A stretch of 64,000 bases of DNA from Paraphoma chrysanthemicola (taxonomy: Eukaryota > Ascomycota > Dothideomycetes > Pleosporales > Phaeosphaeriaceae). The position numbers and the translations under genes are program-made. Below are positions 1 through 9,952 of the stretch, piece by piece; position 1 is the stretch's first letter, and every line of letters starts with the position of its first letter. Below the pieces are notes generated by a model. The model ran no database searches and was not told the origin of the DNA. It saw only the letters and a program-made list of their open reading frames with translations. The stretch lies in assembly GCA_020744225.1 (NCBI GenBank), contig JAGMWG010000009.1, positions 1,116,001 through 1,180,000 of the forward strand, written 5' to 3'.

Positions 1-131
1 TGACTATTTCTAGACTACGTACTGAGCACTGACGTCGACCTTGTCAGGAGCTGCGTTGGTCAGATACCTCATGTAGGAACGACCATACCATGAATTCCAT
101 AGAGATTCACTGACACCGTGGCGTATCGCAG

Positions 132-1402
132 GCTTTGATCATTCAGAAGGTTGCGCCGCGCTTCTGGCTTCCCTTCACGCTTCTCGTATGGTCCGGTCTC
201 ACAATGTGCTCCGCTGCATGCAAGACTTACGCACAACTCTGCGTTGTCCGATTTTTCCAAGGGTTCTTCGAAGCTAGCCTGTACAGTGGCACCATCTACA
301 TTCTTGGGTCATGGTACAAGCCGTTAGAGATTGCTAAGCGGACTGCCATATTCACAGCCATTGGCCAGATCGGCAGCATGTTCGCGGGAGTAATGATGAC
401 GGCTATGAATGAGGGTTTGCACGGGCAGACATCCCTTCGGGGCTGGCAGTGGGTGTTCATCATCAGTAAAAAGTCTCTGTTGCTTTTACATCCACACGCT
501 TACCTCTTCTAGATGGCGCCATGGGGATTCCTTTTGGCATTTTTGGGTTACTGTATTTCCCCAACCTTCCAGAGTCGACCACTGCGCCATATCTTAGCAA
601 AGAAGAGATCCAGCTGGCGCTCGATCGCTTGCCGCCAAAGCAGAAGTGGGGCCACGATATCAGTCTTAAGTCACTGGCTAAGCGGCTTTTTGCATCACCG
701 GATCTCTACATCTTGACTGCGTACTCCATCATCGGCTGCGCTCTCGAAGCGATCGTACTCCAGGGTCTCTTTTTGTTGTGGATGAGAGCACATATTGAGC
801 AGTTCCCTTCCTACGCCACCACGACTTACCCGCTGGGCATCCAAGCAGTTTCCATTGTCTCAAATATTGGAGCCGGGTACGTCATTGATTTGACAAATCG
901 TCGCATACCAATGGTCCTCCTAGCTGGAATACTGCAGTTGCTGGTTGCGATCCTCTTACTTATACCGACTCTACCAGTGGCAGGTATATTCTTTGCCTTT
1001 TATCTTTCTGGGACCTCGTATATTGTCAATCCCATCATGTACGGATGGGCAAGTGTTATCTGTCAGCGCACAGGCGACGATGCGGCTCGGTCAGTCATAC
1101 TTTACATCATGAGCATGGTTCAGTCGATTCTGTACACGTTCTGGGGTATTGCATTATATCCGGCGACCGATGCGCCGTACTGGAGGAATGGTTATATTGC
1201 CATGATTGTAGTTGTCTTTGCATTCTTTGGCGCAACATCTGCAGTCAGCTGGGTGAGTTCTCTCTCTACATAGTTTTGAGTATGCGGATTGATTGCTGAC
1301 CTTCAACAGCTCGACAAACGGTCTCAAGAAATCGCAGCGCAAAGAGAAGACCTCGCAGAACCTGTCCATACGGGGGCGACCAACACATGCAAGAAGGATT
1401 GA
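132..1402 (+). CDS. MFS permease, Dal5/allantoate-permease type (5' partial)
   Basis: Plasma-membrane transporter of the fungal anion:cation symporter (Dal5-like) group, which imports small organic anions or vitamins; the substrate cannot be read from sequence. The readable part starts at a 3' splice site (cag ending at 131, with a ctgac branch-like site before it) and continues with LIIQKVAPRFWLP, the usual junction after the second membrane helix. Exons are 132-465, 513-1252 and 1310-1402. The introns (466-512, 1253-1309) restore the motif WVFIING and the C-terminal tail. About ten hydrophobic helices are visible, with the family signature YFPNLPE in the central loop. The first one or two helices are not found upstream of 132. 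They probably lie left of the window behind a long intron, or the gene is 5'-truncated. Family assignment is firm; the 5' end is unresolved. Confidence 0.85.
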
Positions 1403-1433
1403 CTGCGGTAGCAGCATTTCGACCCTTGTCGTG

Positions 1434-2036
1434 ATGGTCGTGATGACAGAAGTCGACCTTTCCGTGATTTTGTCGACCTCACACCTGTCGGCGGTACTAC
1501 CGAGAGTGTTGATAAAGAAGACTGACCCGCCTGAGATTGGCAGTAATACTGATACGGTACAGGACGTCAGTCCTGGCGTCCGTTATGCAAGCGATGTTGA
1601 TAGCCGCATGTCACGGGTTATCAGGTCGTACAGACCCCTAATCCGACATCATTAAACCTGCGTTCAGAAGAACTCAGAAAGCGTATTCTTGAGAGAAACA
1701 AAGGGGAACGTCTTCTTGATTGTGGGTTGCGCATATCCAGATGGAAGCAACGAGCATATGCACTATCACGTATTTTAGCCTACTGCCATAAGAATTCAGA
1801 TACAGTGGGGCACGGTATGCAGCAAACAATCGACTTCGACTACGTCAAAGCTCATGTGGTTGAGATGATCGATTGGAGGTACGTCCGCATTCCGGGGTAT
1901 CAATCGTTCTGTATCAAATACTCCCACATGACTTTCTCAAGCAACCAGAGCACTGAGTCCCAACGAAAGCCATAATTACCGCATGGTTCTGAAGGTCAAA
2001 TCCAAGGAGATGACTCCAAAGGACCCACAAGACTAG
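1434..2036 (+). CDS. Small hypothetical protein, spliced model (151 aa)
   Basis: I do not recognise this protein. The model has exons 1434-1556, 1634-1878 and 1949-2036, separated by gtacag...cag and gtacgt...cag introns that keep phase and give 151 residues. The middle exon is charged and helix-like (SEELRKRILERNKGERLL). It is followed by a tryptophan-containing segment and a C-terminus ending KDPQD. There is no signal peptide or membrane segment. The start lies only 31 bp after the stop of the MFS gene, which is tight for a separate fungal gene, so the true 5' end may be elsewhere or this may be a relic. Within 1434-1530 a second frame reads a plausible peptide (RPFRDFVDLTPVGG) that would join with one indel. 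The stop overlaps the stop of the convergent gene on the other strand. Confidence 0.4.
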
Positions 2037-2584
2037 ACCTCTACTCCAAAATCATAATCCTCACCCTCGCCAGCGTCAGTATAGGCGCCGATGCCACCGA
2101 CTTTGTCGCCGCCCGCCAACAGATCATCCTCGTCCAAGGCCTCGGTCTTAACCTTGGTAGTAGGAGTCTGCTTCTTGGTGACACGTCCCGTCTTGACACC
2201 TGCTGCTGGTCAGAAACCAAGACATACTCACGCAGATGATATTGGAAGAAGATGCACTCACCAGCTTTCTTGGGCGTAACATCGCTGGCCTTCTTCGTCC
2301 TTGGCCTCGCGGGACTTGGAACCGGGCCGTCGCGACCGGCAGCGTCTCCCTTCATGTCCTTGGCCTCGCGGCGAAACTTGCGGAGGTAGTTTTCTACGGC
2401 GTGGTATGTCATATCTCCACCATAGAGGCGAGCGATCTCGGCGACGTTGATCTGAAGTGAAGTCAGTATGTGTAAGAAGAGCAGCGCTGTTGATTAACTA
2501 AAAGCATACCTTGTTGTCTAAGGATGCAATAACTGCGGTAAGCAGGCGGTCCTGCACAGCTTTGTCATGCCAGTTGATCGTCAT
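2033..2584 (-). CDS. Small helix-turn-helix-like nuclear protein (144 aa)
   Basis: Three exons on the minus strand (2584-2510, 2451-2262, 2202-2033), with introns of 58 and 59 bp, give 144 residues. Residues about 3-58 (starting INWHDKAVQDRLL and ending in a YLRKFRREA helix) have the spacing of the short Myb/HTH-like module common in fungal hypothetical proteins: a hydrophobic first helix, then a basic recognition-like helix. The rest is low-complexity. It is Lys/Pro-rich (residues ~62-105, possible nuclear localisation), then acidic with Gly (EGEDYDFGVEV end). Nuclear chromatin or DNA binding is inferred from the fold pattern only. The ATG at 2584 was chosen because it opens the conserved block and no better upstream in-frame start exists. 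The stop overlaps the convergent unknown gene by 3 bp. Confidence 0.7.
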
Positions 2585-3230
2585 CGTGAGCGTGTCCGAT
2601 TGGAAAGTCGCGGAGAGAGTTGCGGCAACTTAAGAATGGTTAGCAATAGATAGGAGTGCGAATTAGACAGAATAGTGTTGAGAACAGAGAGGGTAGAAGT
2701 TAAAGATGTGGTGGCAAAGAAGCTGGCGGGCTTGAGAAGTAGCAATCCGTGGCGCGTGTGGGAGGCGTTCGGGGAATCAAGGATATTGAGCACTGGTTTT
2801 CAAAGACTTACAAGGGATTGTTCAATGTATGTCGAGCGCCGACAATTCTGTGTTGTTGGGACGTGATGGGAGCTTGAAGCAGTAGAAGGAGTCAAGTACT
2901 CGAGCGGTGGTGCTGTGGTGAGACGCAGACAAGTCGTGATACTTGGAGGGAGTGAGGTGAAAGCGCAGAGGAACCCTCAACAGTGGCCCACAACTTAGAC
3001 CCGCCATCTTCACAGCCTTACTTAGCTTACACACCTGTATTTCTGAGGGCAACCCGTGATTGTGACTTTGCATTGCGCAGGAATTATTGTTGAATTTTAT
3101 GTTGGAGATCACCTTGTTTCAATTACGAAGCACGCATCTGTTGTCATTTGTCTGAGTCGCAAAGCGTGGTCGACGGAGCGGAGGCATGCATGATTTGGAT
3201 CCGAAGTGGGTTTGGCTACATGGAAAATGC
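2585..3230. other. Intergenic, no gene recognised
   Basis: 5' flank of the minus-strand helix-turn-helix-like gene and 3' flank of CWC27. Short open frames on both strands have no coding character. I see no RNA gene or repeat. Confidence 0.5.
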
Positions 3231-4745
3231 TCAAATCTTCAGTTTCCTCTTCCCCTTGGCGTCGTCCCATTCTCGTTTCCCCTTGACCTCGGCCTTGTGT
3301 CTCTTCGCCTCCTCTCGTGGGTCAATGACAAGCAGCTCCTCCTCGTTCTTGCGCTTCCACTCCAGGTCCTTGCCCAATCTGTCCTTTGCAAAACTCAGCG
3401 AGTGGGCCATCCAGCCCGTGTCGTCGTCTGACTCGTCCTCGTCCTGCTTGTCCCACGCGGTGCACGATTGGCAGCCCACTATGAAATGCAGATCGCATGC
3501 AGCGGCCTCTTCTTCTTCTTCGTCGTCGACTTTGCCGCCATTGGCCTCTGCATCTGCGCTCGGGCGGTCTGGCGGCAGGCTGGGCGACTTGTTCCCCGAT
3601 GGTCGCGGCGGGTCTGCGGTTTCGAGCTTCGCCTTGAACTTGGAGAGCACGTCGAGCGTGGCCTGCTCCTGGGCCGTGCCAGTGACGCCCGTGCCGCGCT
3701 TGCGACCGCGCGTGGTCGAGGTGGGGACCATGGACTCGAGCAGCGACTTCTTCTTGGACGGCGCAGCGCTCTGCGTGCCTGTGTTGCGCTTCATCGACGC
3801 CTTGAGCTCTGCAATCTGCGCATTGACGCGATCGAGCTTCGACCGCTTCTCGGACTCTGGCGACAGCTCTCGAGGCGGCGGCGGCGGCGGCGGCGGCTGC
3901 GCTGGTGCCTGGGGCGGTGGTTTGTGGGTGGTAACAGTGCCCGCTGGCTTTGGCGGGGGCGACCTAGATGGCGACTTGGGTGCTGGTTTCCGTATCGGCA
4001 TGGATCGTGGGGGCTCGGCCGCGGGGGTCTTGTGTGTCTCGTCGCCCGCGCTGACCAGCTTCGTGTTGTACCTCGCCTTCTTCGCCACGGGCGCCGGCTC
4101 GGCTGCATCGTCGTCGCCGAAGCTCAGCACGTTCTTGCCCGCCTTGCGCTTCTGCTTCTTCGCCTTCTTGGCCTCGGGCTCGGTGCGCTCCGCCACGCGC
4201 ACACGCTTGACCATGTCCTCGAAGGGGTTGATGATGATGTCGGCGCCCGTGATCTTGGTCGGGTACATGGGCTGGTCGTCGCTGCCTTCGCGCAGCTCGG
4301 CCTCGGCCATCTTCATGAGGTTGTAGATGGTGTCGCCTGCGATGCGGCCGAACATGGTGTTGCGCTCCTGCAGCTCCGGAGTGGCAGCGAGCGTGAAGAA
4401 GAACTGGCTGCCGTTGTCGTCGGCGGTGCCCGTGTTGGCCATGCCCAGCAGGCCTCTGCGCGTGTACTTGAGGCGGCTGTGGAACTCGTCGGCGAAGGGG
4501 GCGCCATCGTAGCTGCTCTCGCCGCCCTGGCCGGTACCCGTGGGGTCGCCGCCCTGCAGGATGAAGCCCTTGACCAGGCGGTGGAAGACGGTGTTGTCGT
4601 AGTAGCCGTCGAGGCACAGCTGCAGGAAGTTGCGCGACGTCACGGGCGTCTGCTTCGCAAACAGCTCCAGCTCGAGGTCGCCCGTGGTCGTGTGCAGCAC
4701 CACCTTGGCCGTCGGGTTCGGCTCGAGGTTGTATGTCGTGCTCAT
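3231..4745 (-). CDS. cwc27: Spliceosomal cyclophilin-type protein CWC27 (504 aa)
   Basis: Single-exon gene. Residues 1-~175 are a cyclophilin fold (VFHRLVKGFILQGGDPTGTG, GSQFFFTL). The middle (~215-400) is disordered, basic and proline-rich with a run of eight prolines. The C-terminus has the CWC27 signature HFIVGCQSCTAWDKQ followed by GWMAHSLSFAKDRLGKD. CWC27 belongs to the activated spliceosome and pairs with CWC22. The cyclophilin site looks catalytically weak: Arg56, Phe61, Gln114 and Phe116 are kept, but the positions of CypA Trp121 and His126 are Glu124 and Asn129. Loss of the tryptophan is known for this family, so a binding rather than isomerase role is likely. An in-frame extension to 4976 exists, but MSTTYNLEP at 4745 matches the normal family start. 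Confidence 0.95.
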   Translation of the reverse strand: MSTTYNLEPNPTAKVVLHTTTGDLELELFAKQTPVTSRNFLQLCLDGYYDNTVFHRLVKGFILQGGDPTGTGQGGESSYDGAPFADEFHSRLKYTRRGLLGMANTGTADDNGSQFFFTLAATPELQERNTMFGRIAGDTIYNLMKMAEAELREGSDDQPMYPTKITGADIIINPFEDMVKRVRVAERTEPEAKKAKKQKRKAGKNVLSFGDDDAAEPAPVAKKARYNTKLVSAGDETHKTPAAEPPRSMPIRKPAPKSPSRSPPPKPAGTVTTHKPPPQAPAQPPPPPPPPRELSPESEKRSKLDRVNAQIAELKASMKRNTGTQSAAPSKKKSLLESMVPTSTTRGRKRGTGVTGTAQEQATLDVLSKFKAKLETADPPRPSGNKSPSLPPDRPSADAEANGGKVDDEEEEEAAACDLHFIVGCQSCTAWDKQDEDESDDDTGWMAHSLSFAKDRLGKDLEWKRKNEEELLVIDPREEAKRHKAEVKGKREWDDAKGKRKLKI

Positions 4746-5069
4746 CTCTGCGGCGGCGTCGCAATGCCTCGGTGTTCTGCCGGATGCACCGCGTGCCCCG
4801 GCGCGTCGTCGTGTGTCGAGAAATTGTGCCAGTGAGACGTCGTCCACATCCCTGCTAGCGCCCACGTTGCCGGACGACGTCACCAGCCGCCAATCCTCGA
4901 TGCTCACATTGCCATTCCTTGCGCCAGGCACGGCTGCACCGTCATTCGGCCTACCAAAAATGCGCATCTCGTCCACCTAGCCCGTGCTCCTGTCTCGAGT
5001 CGTCTTTCACCATTTTTCTCTCGCTTTAACTTGCGGCTCAGCGCTGGTGTAGCTCCCGCTCAATCCAAA
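4746..5069. promoter_or_regulatory. Shared divergent promoter, CWC27 / MBOAT acyltransferase
   Basis: The 324 bp between two head-to-head ATGs. It contains a pyrimidine-rich stretch (tttctctcgcttt) near 5016 and no clear TATA box. Bidirectional use is inferred from the layout. Confidence 0.45.
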
Positions 5070-6968
5070 ATGCTGCCGTATATCAATGCACGTGAGTGAA
5101 CTTGCACCATCAAACCGTCCTGGGCTATACTGAACAACTCTGCTAGCCTTCGAGTATGTCGGGGGTGCGCTTGGCACGTCGGCCGACGAGCGTAAGCATC
5201 TTCAAGAAATTCTGCCCTCTTACCTGGGTAGCTAACACGTGGCAGTCAAGCTCGTCTTCACTTTCTACCTATCCTACCCCTTGGCTGCGGCTCTCAAGAG
5301 AATCCCAGACAACCAGCCCTGGAAGAAAAATGTCTTCATCATCGCCGTCTCCATGTTCTACTTGGTTGGCCTATTCGATCTGTGGGGCGGCTTGCAAACA
5401 TTCATCATCAGCTCAGGCGGCGCCTATCTCATTTCCTCCAGAATCAACTCGCCCTACATGCCATGGATTGGCTTCGCCTTCCTTATGGGCCACATGTCCA
5501 TTAGCCATATCGCCCGTCAAAACGCAAACGACCCTTCGAGCGTGGACATTACAGGAGCCCAAATGGTGCTTGTGATGAAGCTCACGGCTTTCTGCTGGAA
5601 TGTGCAAGATGGCCGCTTGCCCGAAGCTGACCTCTCCGACTTCCAGAAAGAACACGCCATCAGGACGATACCAAGCCTGCTCGACTATCTGGGCTATGTT
5701 TTCTTCTTTCCCGCACTTATGGCTGGCCCGGCGTTCGACTATTGCGATTACAGTGACTACATCACCACTACAATGTTCACGCTCCCACCCGGAACCGACC
5801 CATCAAAGGCACCACCTACGCGCAAGAAGCGTAAGATTCCACGCAGTGGTGTCCCGGCCGCTATCAAAGGCGCCTACGGCACCATCTGGATTGTCGCCTT
5901 CCTCAAGTTCTCTGCACACTACTACCCTGCCTTCTATCTCGGCAGCGACTTTATGAACTATGGCTTCTTTCGCAGAGTCTGGCAGCTTTATATGCTAGGA
6001 CTCGTTACGCGTATGAAGTATTACGGCGTCTGGAGTTTGTCTGAGGGTGCATGCATTCTTTGTGGCATTGGATACAATGGCATTGACCCCACCACCAACC
6101 GCGCCAAGTGGGACCGACTGACCAACATCAAGCCGTGGGAAATTGAAACCGCGCAAAACGCCCGCGCCTACCTTGGTTTCTGGAACATCAATACCAACCA
6201 CTGGCTGCGAAACTACATGTACCTGCGCGTTACTCCCAAGGGAAAGAAGCCTGGCTTCAGGGCCACTCTCGCCACGTTTGTAACAAGTGCGTTTTGGCAT
6301 GGCTTCTACCCAGGCTACTATCTCGCCTTCATACTTGCCTCTTTTGTGCAGACTGTTGCGAAGAGTGAGTGGCTGCTCCGTGTGCACTTGCATCATCGTT
6401 TCTAATCATGGCTGCAGATGGTCGTCGCTTGATACGACCCCTATTCCTCACACCTGATGGCAAGAATCCGCTGCCATCCAAGAGGTTTTACGATATGTTC
6501 ACCACCATTTTAACCCAAGTCGTCTTTGCCTTCGTCGTGGCACCCTTCATCCTGCTTGGCTTCTCCGACACACTGAAAGTCTGGGCACGTGTCTACTTCT
6601 ACACGCTAATAGGAGTAGCTGCATCATTCGGGCTCTTTTCTCGAAATCTGCCAATACGCAAGCAACTCGTGCAACTCCAAGCAGCCCGTCTGCCGCCTGC
6701 AGCGACACTCGACGAATCTGCAATCGTGAAGACGGCGAGGGAAGAAGTCAGAAGAGAGAAGCTGGCTAGAACGGAATCGCAGGAGAGTATAGTCAGCAGA
6801 AAGCAATCGATCCTTGGAATCCCGGATGACCCCGAGGCTGAGATTGATGAGATTGTGCGAGAGGTCAAAGCTGAAATCGAAGAGCGTCGGAGAAGAGGCA
6901 GTGTCATGCAGGGATTTGATGTCAAGAAAGCTGTCCAGGACAAGCTGAAGCAGTTTAAGAAGGCCTAG
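5070..6968 (+). CDS. MBOAT lysophospholipid acyltransferase (578 aa)
   Basis: ER membrane enzyme of the membrane-bound O-acyltransferase family, related to yeast Ale1. These enzymes reacylate lysophospholipids with acyl-CoA in the Lands cycle. Exons are 5070-5091, 5147-5191, 5246-6364 and 6418-6968; the introns are 53-55 bp with gtgagt/gtaagc donors. Eight or more hydrophobic segments are visible. The family residues are present: Asn340/His341 in NTNHWLRNY and the invariant His374 in SAFWHGFYPGYY. The C-terminal ~100 residues are a charged, coiled-coil-like cytosolic tail rich in Glu and Arg, ending KQFKKA. The first exon encodes only seven residues plus one base (MLPYINA), but it continues perfectly into PFEYVGGALG, which is the family N-terminus. 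It is transcribed away from CWC27. Confidence 0.92.
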
Positions 6969-8540
6969 GGAGCGCTGTGACTAGTCCGACCGCATTCGGA
7001 TCATCGAGGTGGACACGTAGATGGGCAAAGTGTTGGTTGCGGTGCGAGAAATCCTGGATATGATGTGAGCAATTAGTGATACAGACATGAAACCACTCGT
7101 GAGTTCTTGCCTCCTACGAGACCACGTTCAAATGCTAGCTATCCCCGCTTGCGCCCGTTTAATTCGTGTCTGTGCATACGAGGTCGGATCTGAACTGATC
7201 GCCGGAAATCTGCCGGATCGCCACACGAAGGCATGGCGCACACCTCTTCCAGTGCCCAACATCCCATCGTCCAACATCTCGGAATGATCATACCAGTCTC
7301 GGACCAAATGCACCTCGGCCGCCACGCGCATCAGCTGTGTTGCATGTCCTGAACCGTTCTTATGGATTGCCACATTGGCCGACGGCACTATGATGGTTAA
7401 ACGTGCACTCTGCAACCTTCACTTCTAGCTTCTCGGTCTAATCAAACCGTAACACCCTCGAATAGTGGCAACCAACAATTTCTCGTGCACTTTGCCCTGC
7501 TCGCTAACAGTTGCAAACCAACTCACTGAGCAACGATCCGCCCTGTCCAGTCATTCACGATCATGCATGAATCAAGAACCGGACTCGCCGCGCAACCGTC
7601 CAACCTTGGGGTGGCAGGGCTGAGCCTGCCAACCCTAAAGTTTATATCTGGACCACTGTCTGTTAGTGCAGGAATGGCGAAGGGATGTGGTTCGTAGCAC
7701 GCGCCCCAGACCGAGCGCTCAGCACGGTAGATGTTCGTTCCTAATTGAAGGCTCTGAGGCTGCGGGACCTGCGATTGCTGGTCTTTCATGTATTCGCATT
7801 TGGTGCGCAGCGCCTCACACAGGCTACGATGATCTGTGCTTTATGGATCCGCGAACTCCGCGACTTGCATCTCGGTGATCGACGATCGGAGTGTCGCGAC
7901 GCGCGACTCGCCTCGTGGCATCGAGCAAGGATTCCTCACCATCCCAACGGCGTGCACTCCGGAGCCTACCGACCTGCGCAATACCCTGGGCACAGCACGG
8001 TTCGGTGTTCTGCCTGCGTGTGTGGCTAGACGGCCCTTCGCCTCATCTGCCGCCATCACTAGCTGTCCAACGTTAGTCGTCCGAGAGAAAGCGAGCTATC
8101 TACGGGAGCTTCTGGAAAGCGGACAAAATGATGCAGCAGCAGCTCTACCCTGACCGAGCCGTCGCGATCAATTTTCCGCCGACCAATGGGAATGCAGACC
8201 CGTTCAAGCAATTCACCATGTCGCCCTAACCTCCACTTCCCGTGGCCACTAGCTTCTGTCTCAAACGCGCCACGTTGGGTATCAAGCACAACACTCGCTA
8301 TCCTGGGACCAAAGCTTTGGTGAGATCGCACGGCGACATGGGGCCGGGAATGCACGACTACGGTTCGATGGTCCCACATATCCACCTCACGCCGCTGTTT
8401 GGGAGATCTTGCTCAAACGACTCCTATCCTCCGCATTCTCTCTTCTCTTCTGCCAACTCATCATTCTTTCACATCTGCTTGCTTCACGCTTATGAAGAGT
8501 GATTCCCATCTTTGGCTGAAGAGCCGTGCTCTTTGCTGAA
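6969..8540. other. 1.57-kb intergenic stretch without a recognised gene
   Basis: Several short open frames occur on both strands (for example 7836-8153 plus, 8059-8385 minus). Their translations are Arg/Ser/Pro-rich with no family motif and no splice continuity. Normal GC content; no repeat or RNA gene seen. Confidence 0.5.
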
Positions 8541-9834
8541 ATGGGGGTGCCTGATAACGGACCAGTCATTGTTGGTGTCACTTGGTGGTTGACTTTCTTC
8601 TGTGGTTGCTTTCTGGGCCTCAGGATCTATGCCAAGCTCACTCGAAAGCAAGGTCTTTGGTGGGATGACCAGTAAGTGTGCGCGTATGAAGTGTATGCGA
8701 GACAGACACTAACTTCGTACCTCCACCTAGCATTTTGATCACGTCCTGGGTAAAAGGTCTCATGTGTCTGTGGTCCAACTGTTCTAAAACTAGCACAGGT
8801 ACTCCTCCTCGTCGAAGCCATTCTTACCCAAGTGGGGCAGTCACTCGGATTTGGCAAACGAACCATCGACATACCAGTCAATAATCTTGCAACAATCGCC
8901 CTCTGCACTTCCATTGGCGCCTCGGTTTCTTGTTTTGCGTCGACCTTCTCTAAAATCTCTTTTGGTATTACCCTACTTCGGCTGACCGAGGGCCGTCTTC
9001 GATGGTTCGTTTGGTTTTGCATCGTCACACTCTTCCTAATTATGATACCTTCGGCACTCAACACCTGGATCCAATGCACTCCAATGGAAAAGGCTTGGAA
9101 CGCATCCATAGAGGGTAGTTGCTGGCCAGCAAGCATAACGGTCAACTATGGCATATTCAACGCCGCCTGGTGTGCAGCAGCCGACTTTGCGCTTGCCCTT
9201 ATACCCTGGACGCTGATCTGGAGCTTGCAATTGAGGTTCAGGGAAAAGATTGGTGTTGGCATTGCCATGAGTATGGGTGTTCTGTAAGTCAAGGCAGGTT
9301 TCATCATCTAATGTTTGTGCTGATGCCCGCAGCGCTGGTGTGTGTGCGATCGTGAAAGGTGTATACATCATTCAGCTTCGACAACAGGATTTTTACTACA
9401 ATGGCAAGGATGTCACTATCTGGACCGCAGTTGAAACTGCAACAGCAATCATTGCTGCATCGATTCCCGTCCTTCGCGTCTTTCTCAAGGAAACTGTATC
9501 CTCGTTTAGCACTTCTAGAGAGCGTTCCAAGAATCGACCGAAGACAAACAACATCCCACTCCCGAAAGTGAAGCGCAGCCACGATTCAAGTCTTCCAACG
9601 ATTACTTCGGCTATTGGAAGGAACAAAAATGGTGGATGGACCACTTTGCAGCCCATAGAGGACAGTGCTGGGGACAATGCAAGTCAGAGAAGTATTTTAA
9701 GGGATGAGGAGAATATGTTGGGGAGCGCTGATGAGGATGTGGTAATCGTCGAACATGATGGCATCCTTTGTACTAAGACGATAGCAATCACTGTGGACCA
9801 GGACGACAGTACGCAAAGCCAAGGAAGATCTTAG
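8541..9834 (+). CDS. Rhodopsin-domain (PTH11-like) integral membrane protein (378 aa)
   Basis: Seven-helix fungal membrane protein of the 'rhodopsin domain' family found in PTH11-like receptors. Exons are 8541-8671, 8731-8749 (a 19-nt microexon), 8799-9283 and 9333-9834. The N-terminus shows the first helix (VIVGVTWWLTFFCG) and the family motif WWDD at residues 40-43, followed by six more hydrophobic segments. The sequence CTPMEKAWN and an extracellular-type cysteine (GSCWP) fit the family. From about residue 265 the tail is hydrophilic, Ser/Lys/Asp-rich and presumably cytosolic. No CFEM domain is present, so it is not a canonical PTH11. Role as a sensor or receptor is inferred from the family; the ligand is unknown. 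Confidence 0.88.
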
Positions 9835-9952
9835 ACGAAGAGAAGAGCACGTTGAGGAGGAGAGCAGCACAGTACGTTCGACTACACAACGTCTACCATG
9901 TGCGACCAACTTCATTCCTGAGGAAACCATATCTTTCGCGCTCATTCAATCA

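Noticed and set aside
1..131. First exon of the MFS gene inside the window
   Set aside because: No frame in 1-131 encodes the expected first helices. Stops occur in the frames that would join at 132.
3148..4835. Long plus-strand open frames (392 and 455 codons) over CWC27
   Set aside because: They are antisense to a clearly conserved gene and arise from its GC-rich codon use. Their translations are Ser- or Arg/Leu-rich with no motif.
6969..8540. Possible small genes between MBOAT and the rhodopsin-domain gene
   Set aside because: Frames of 60-108 codons on both strands show no hydrophobic, catalytic or repeat pattern, and no intron joins them into longer models.
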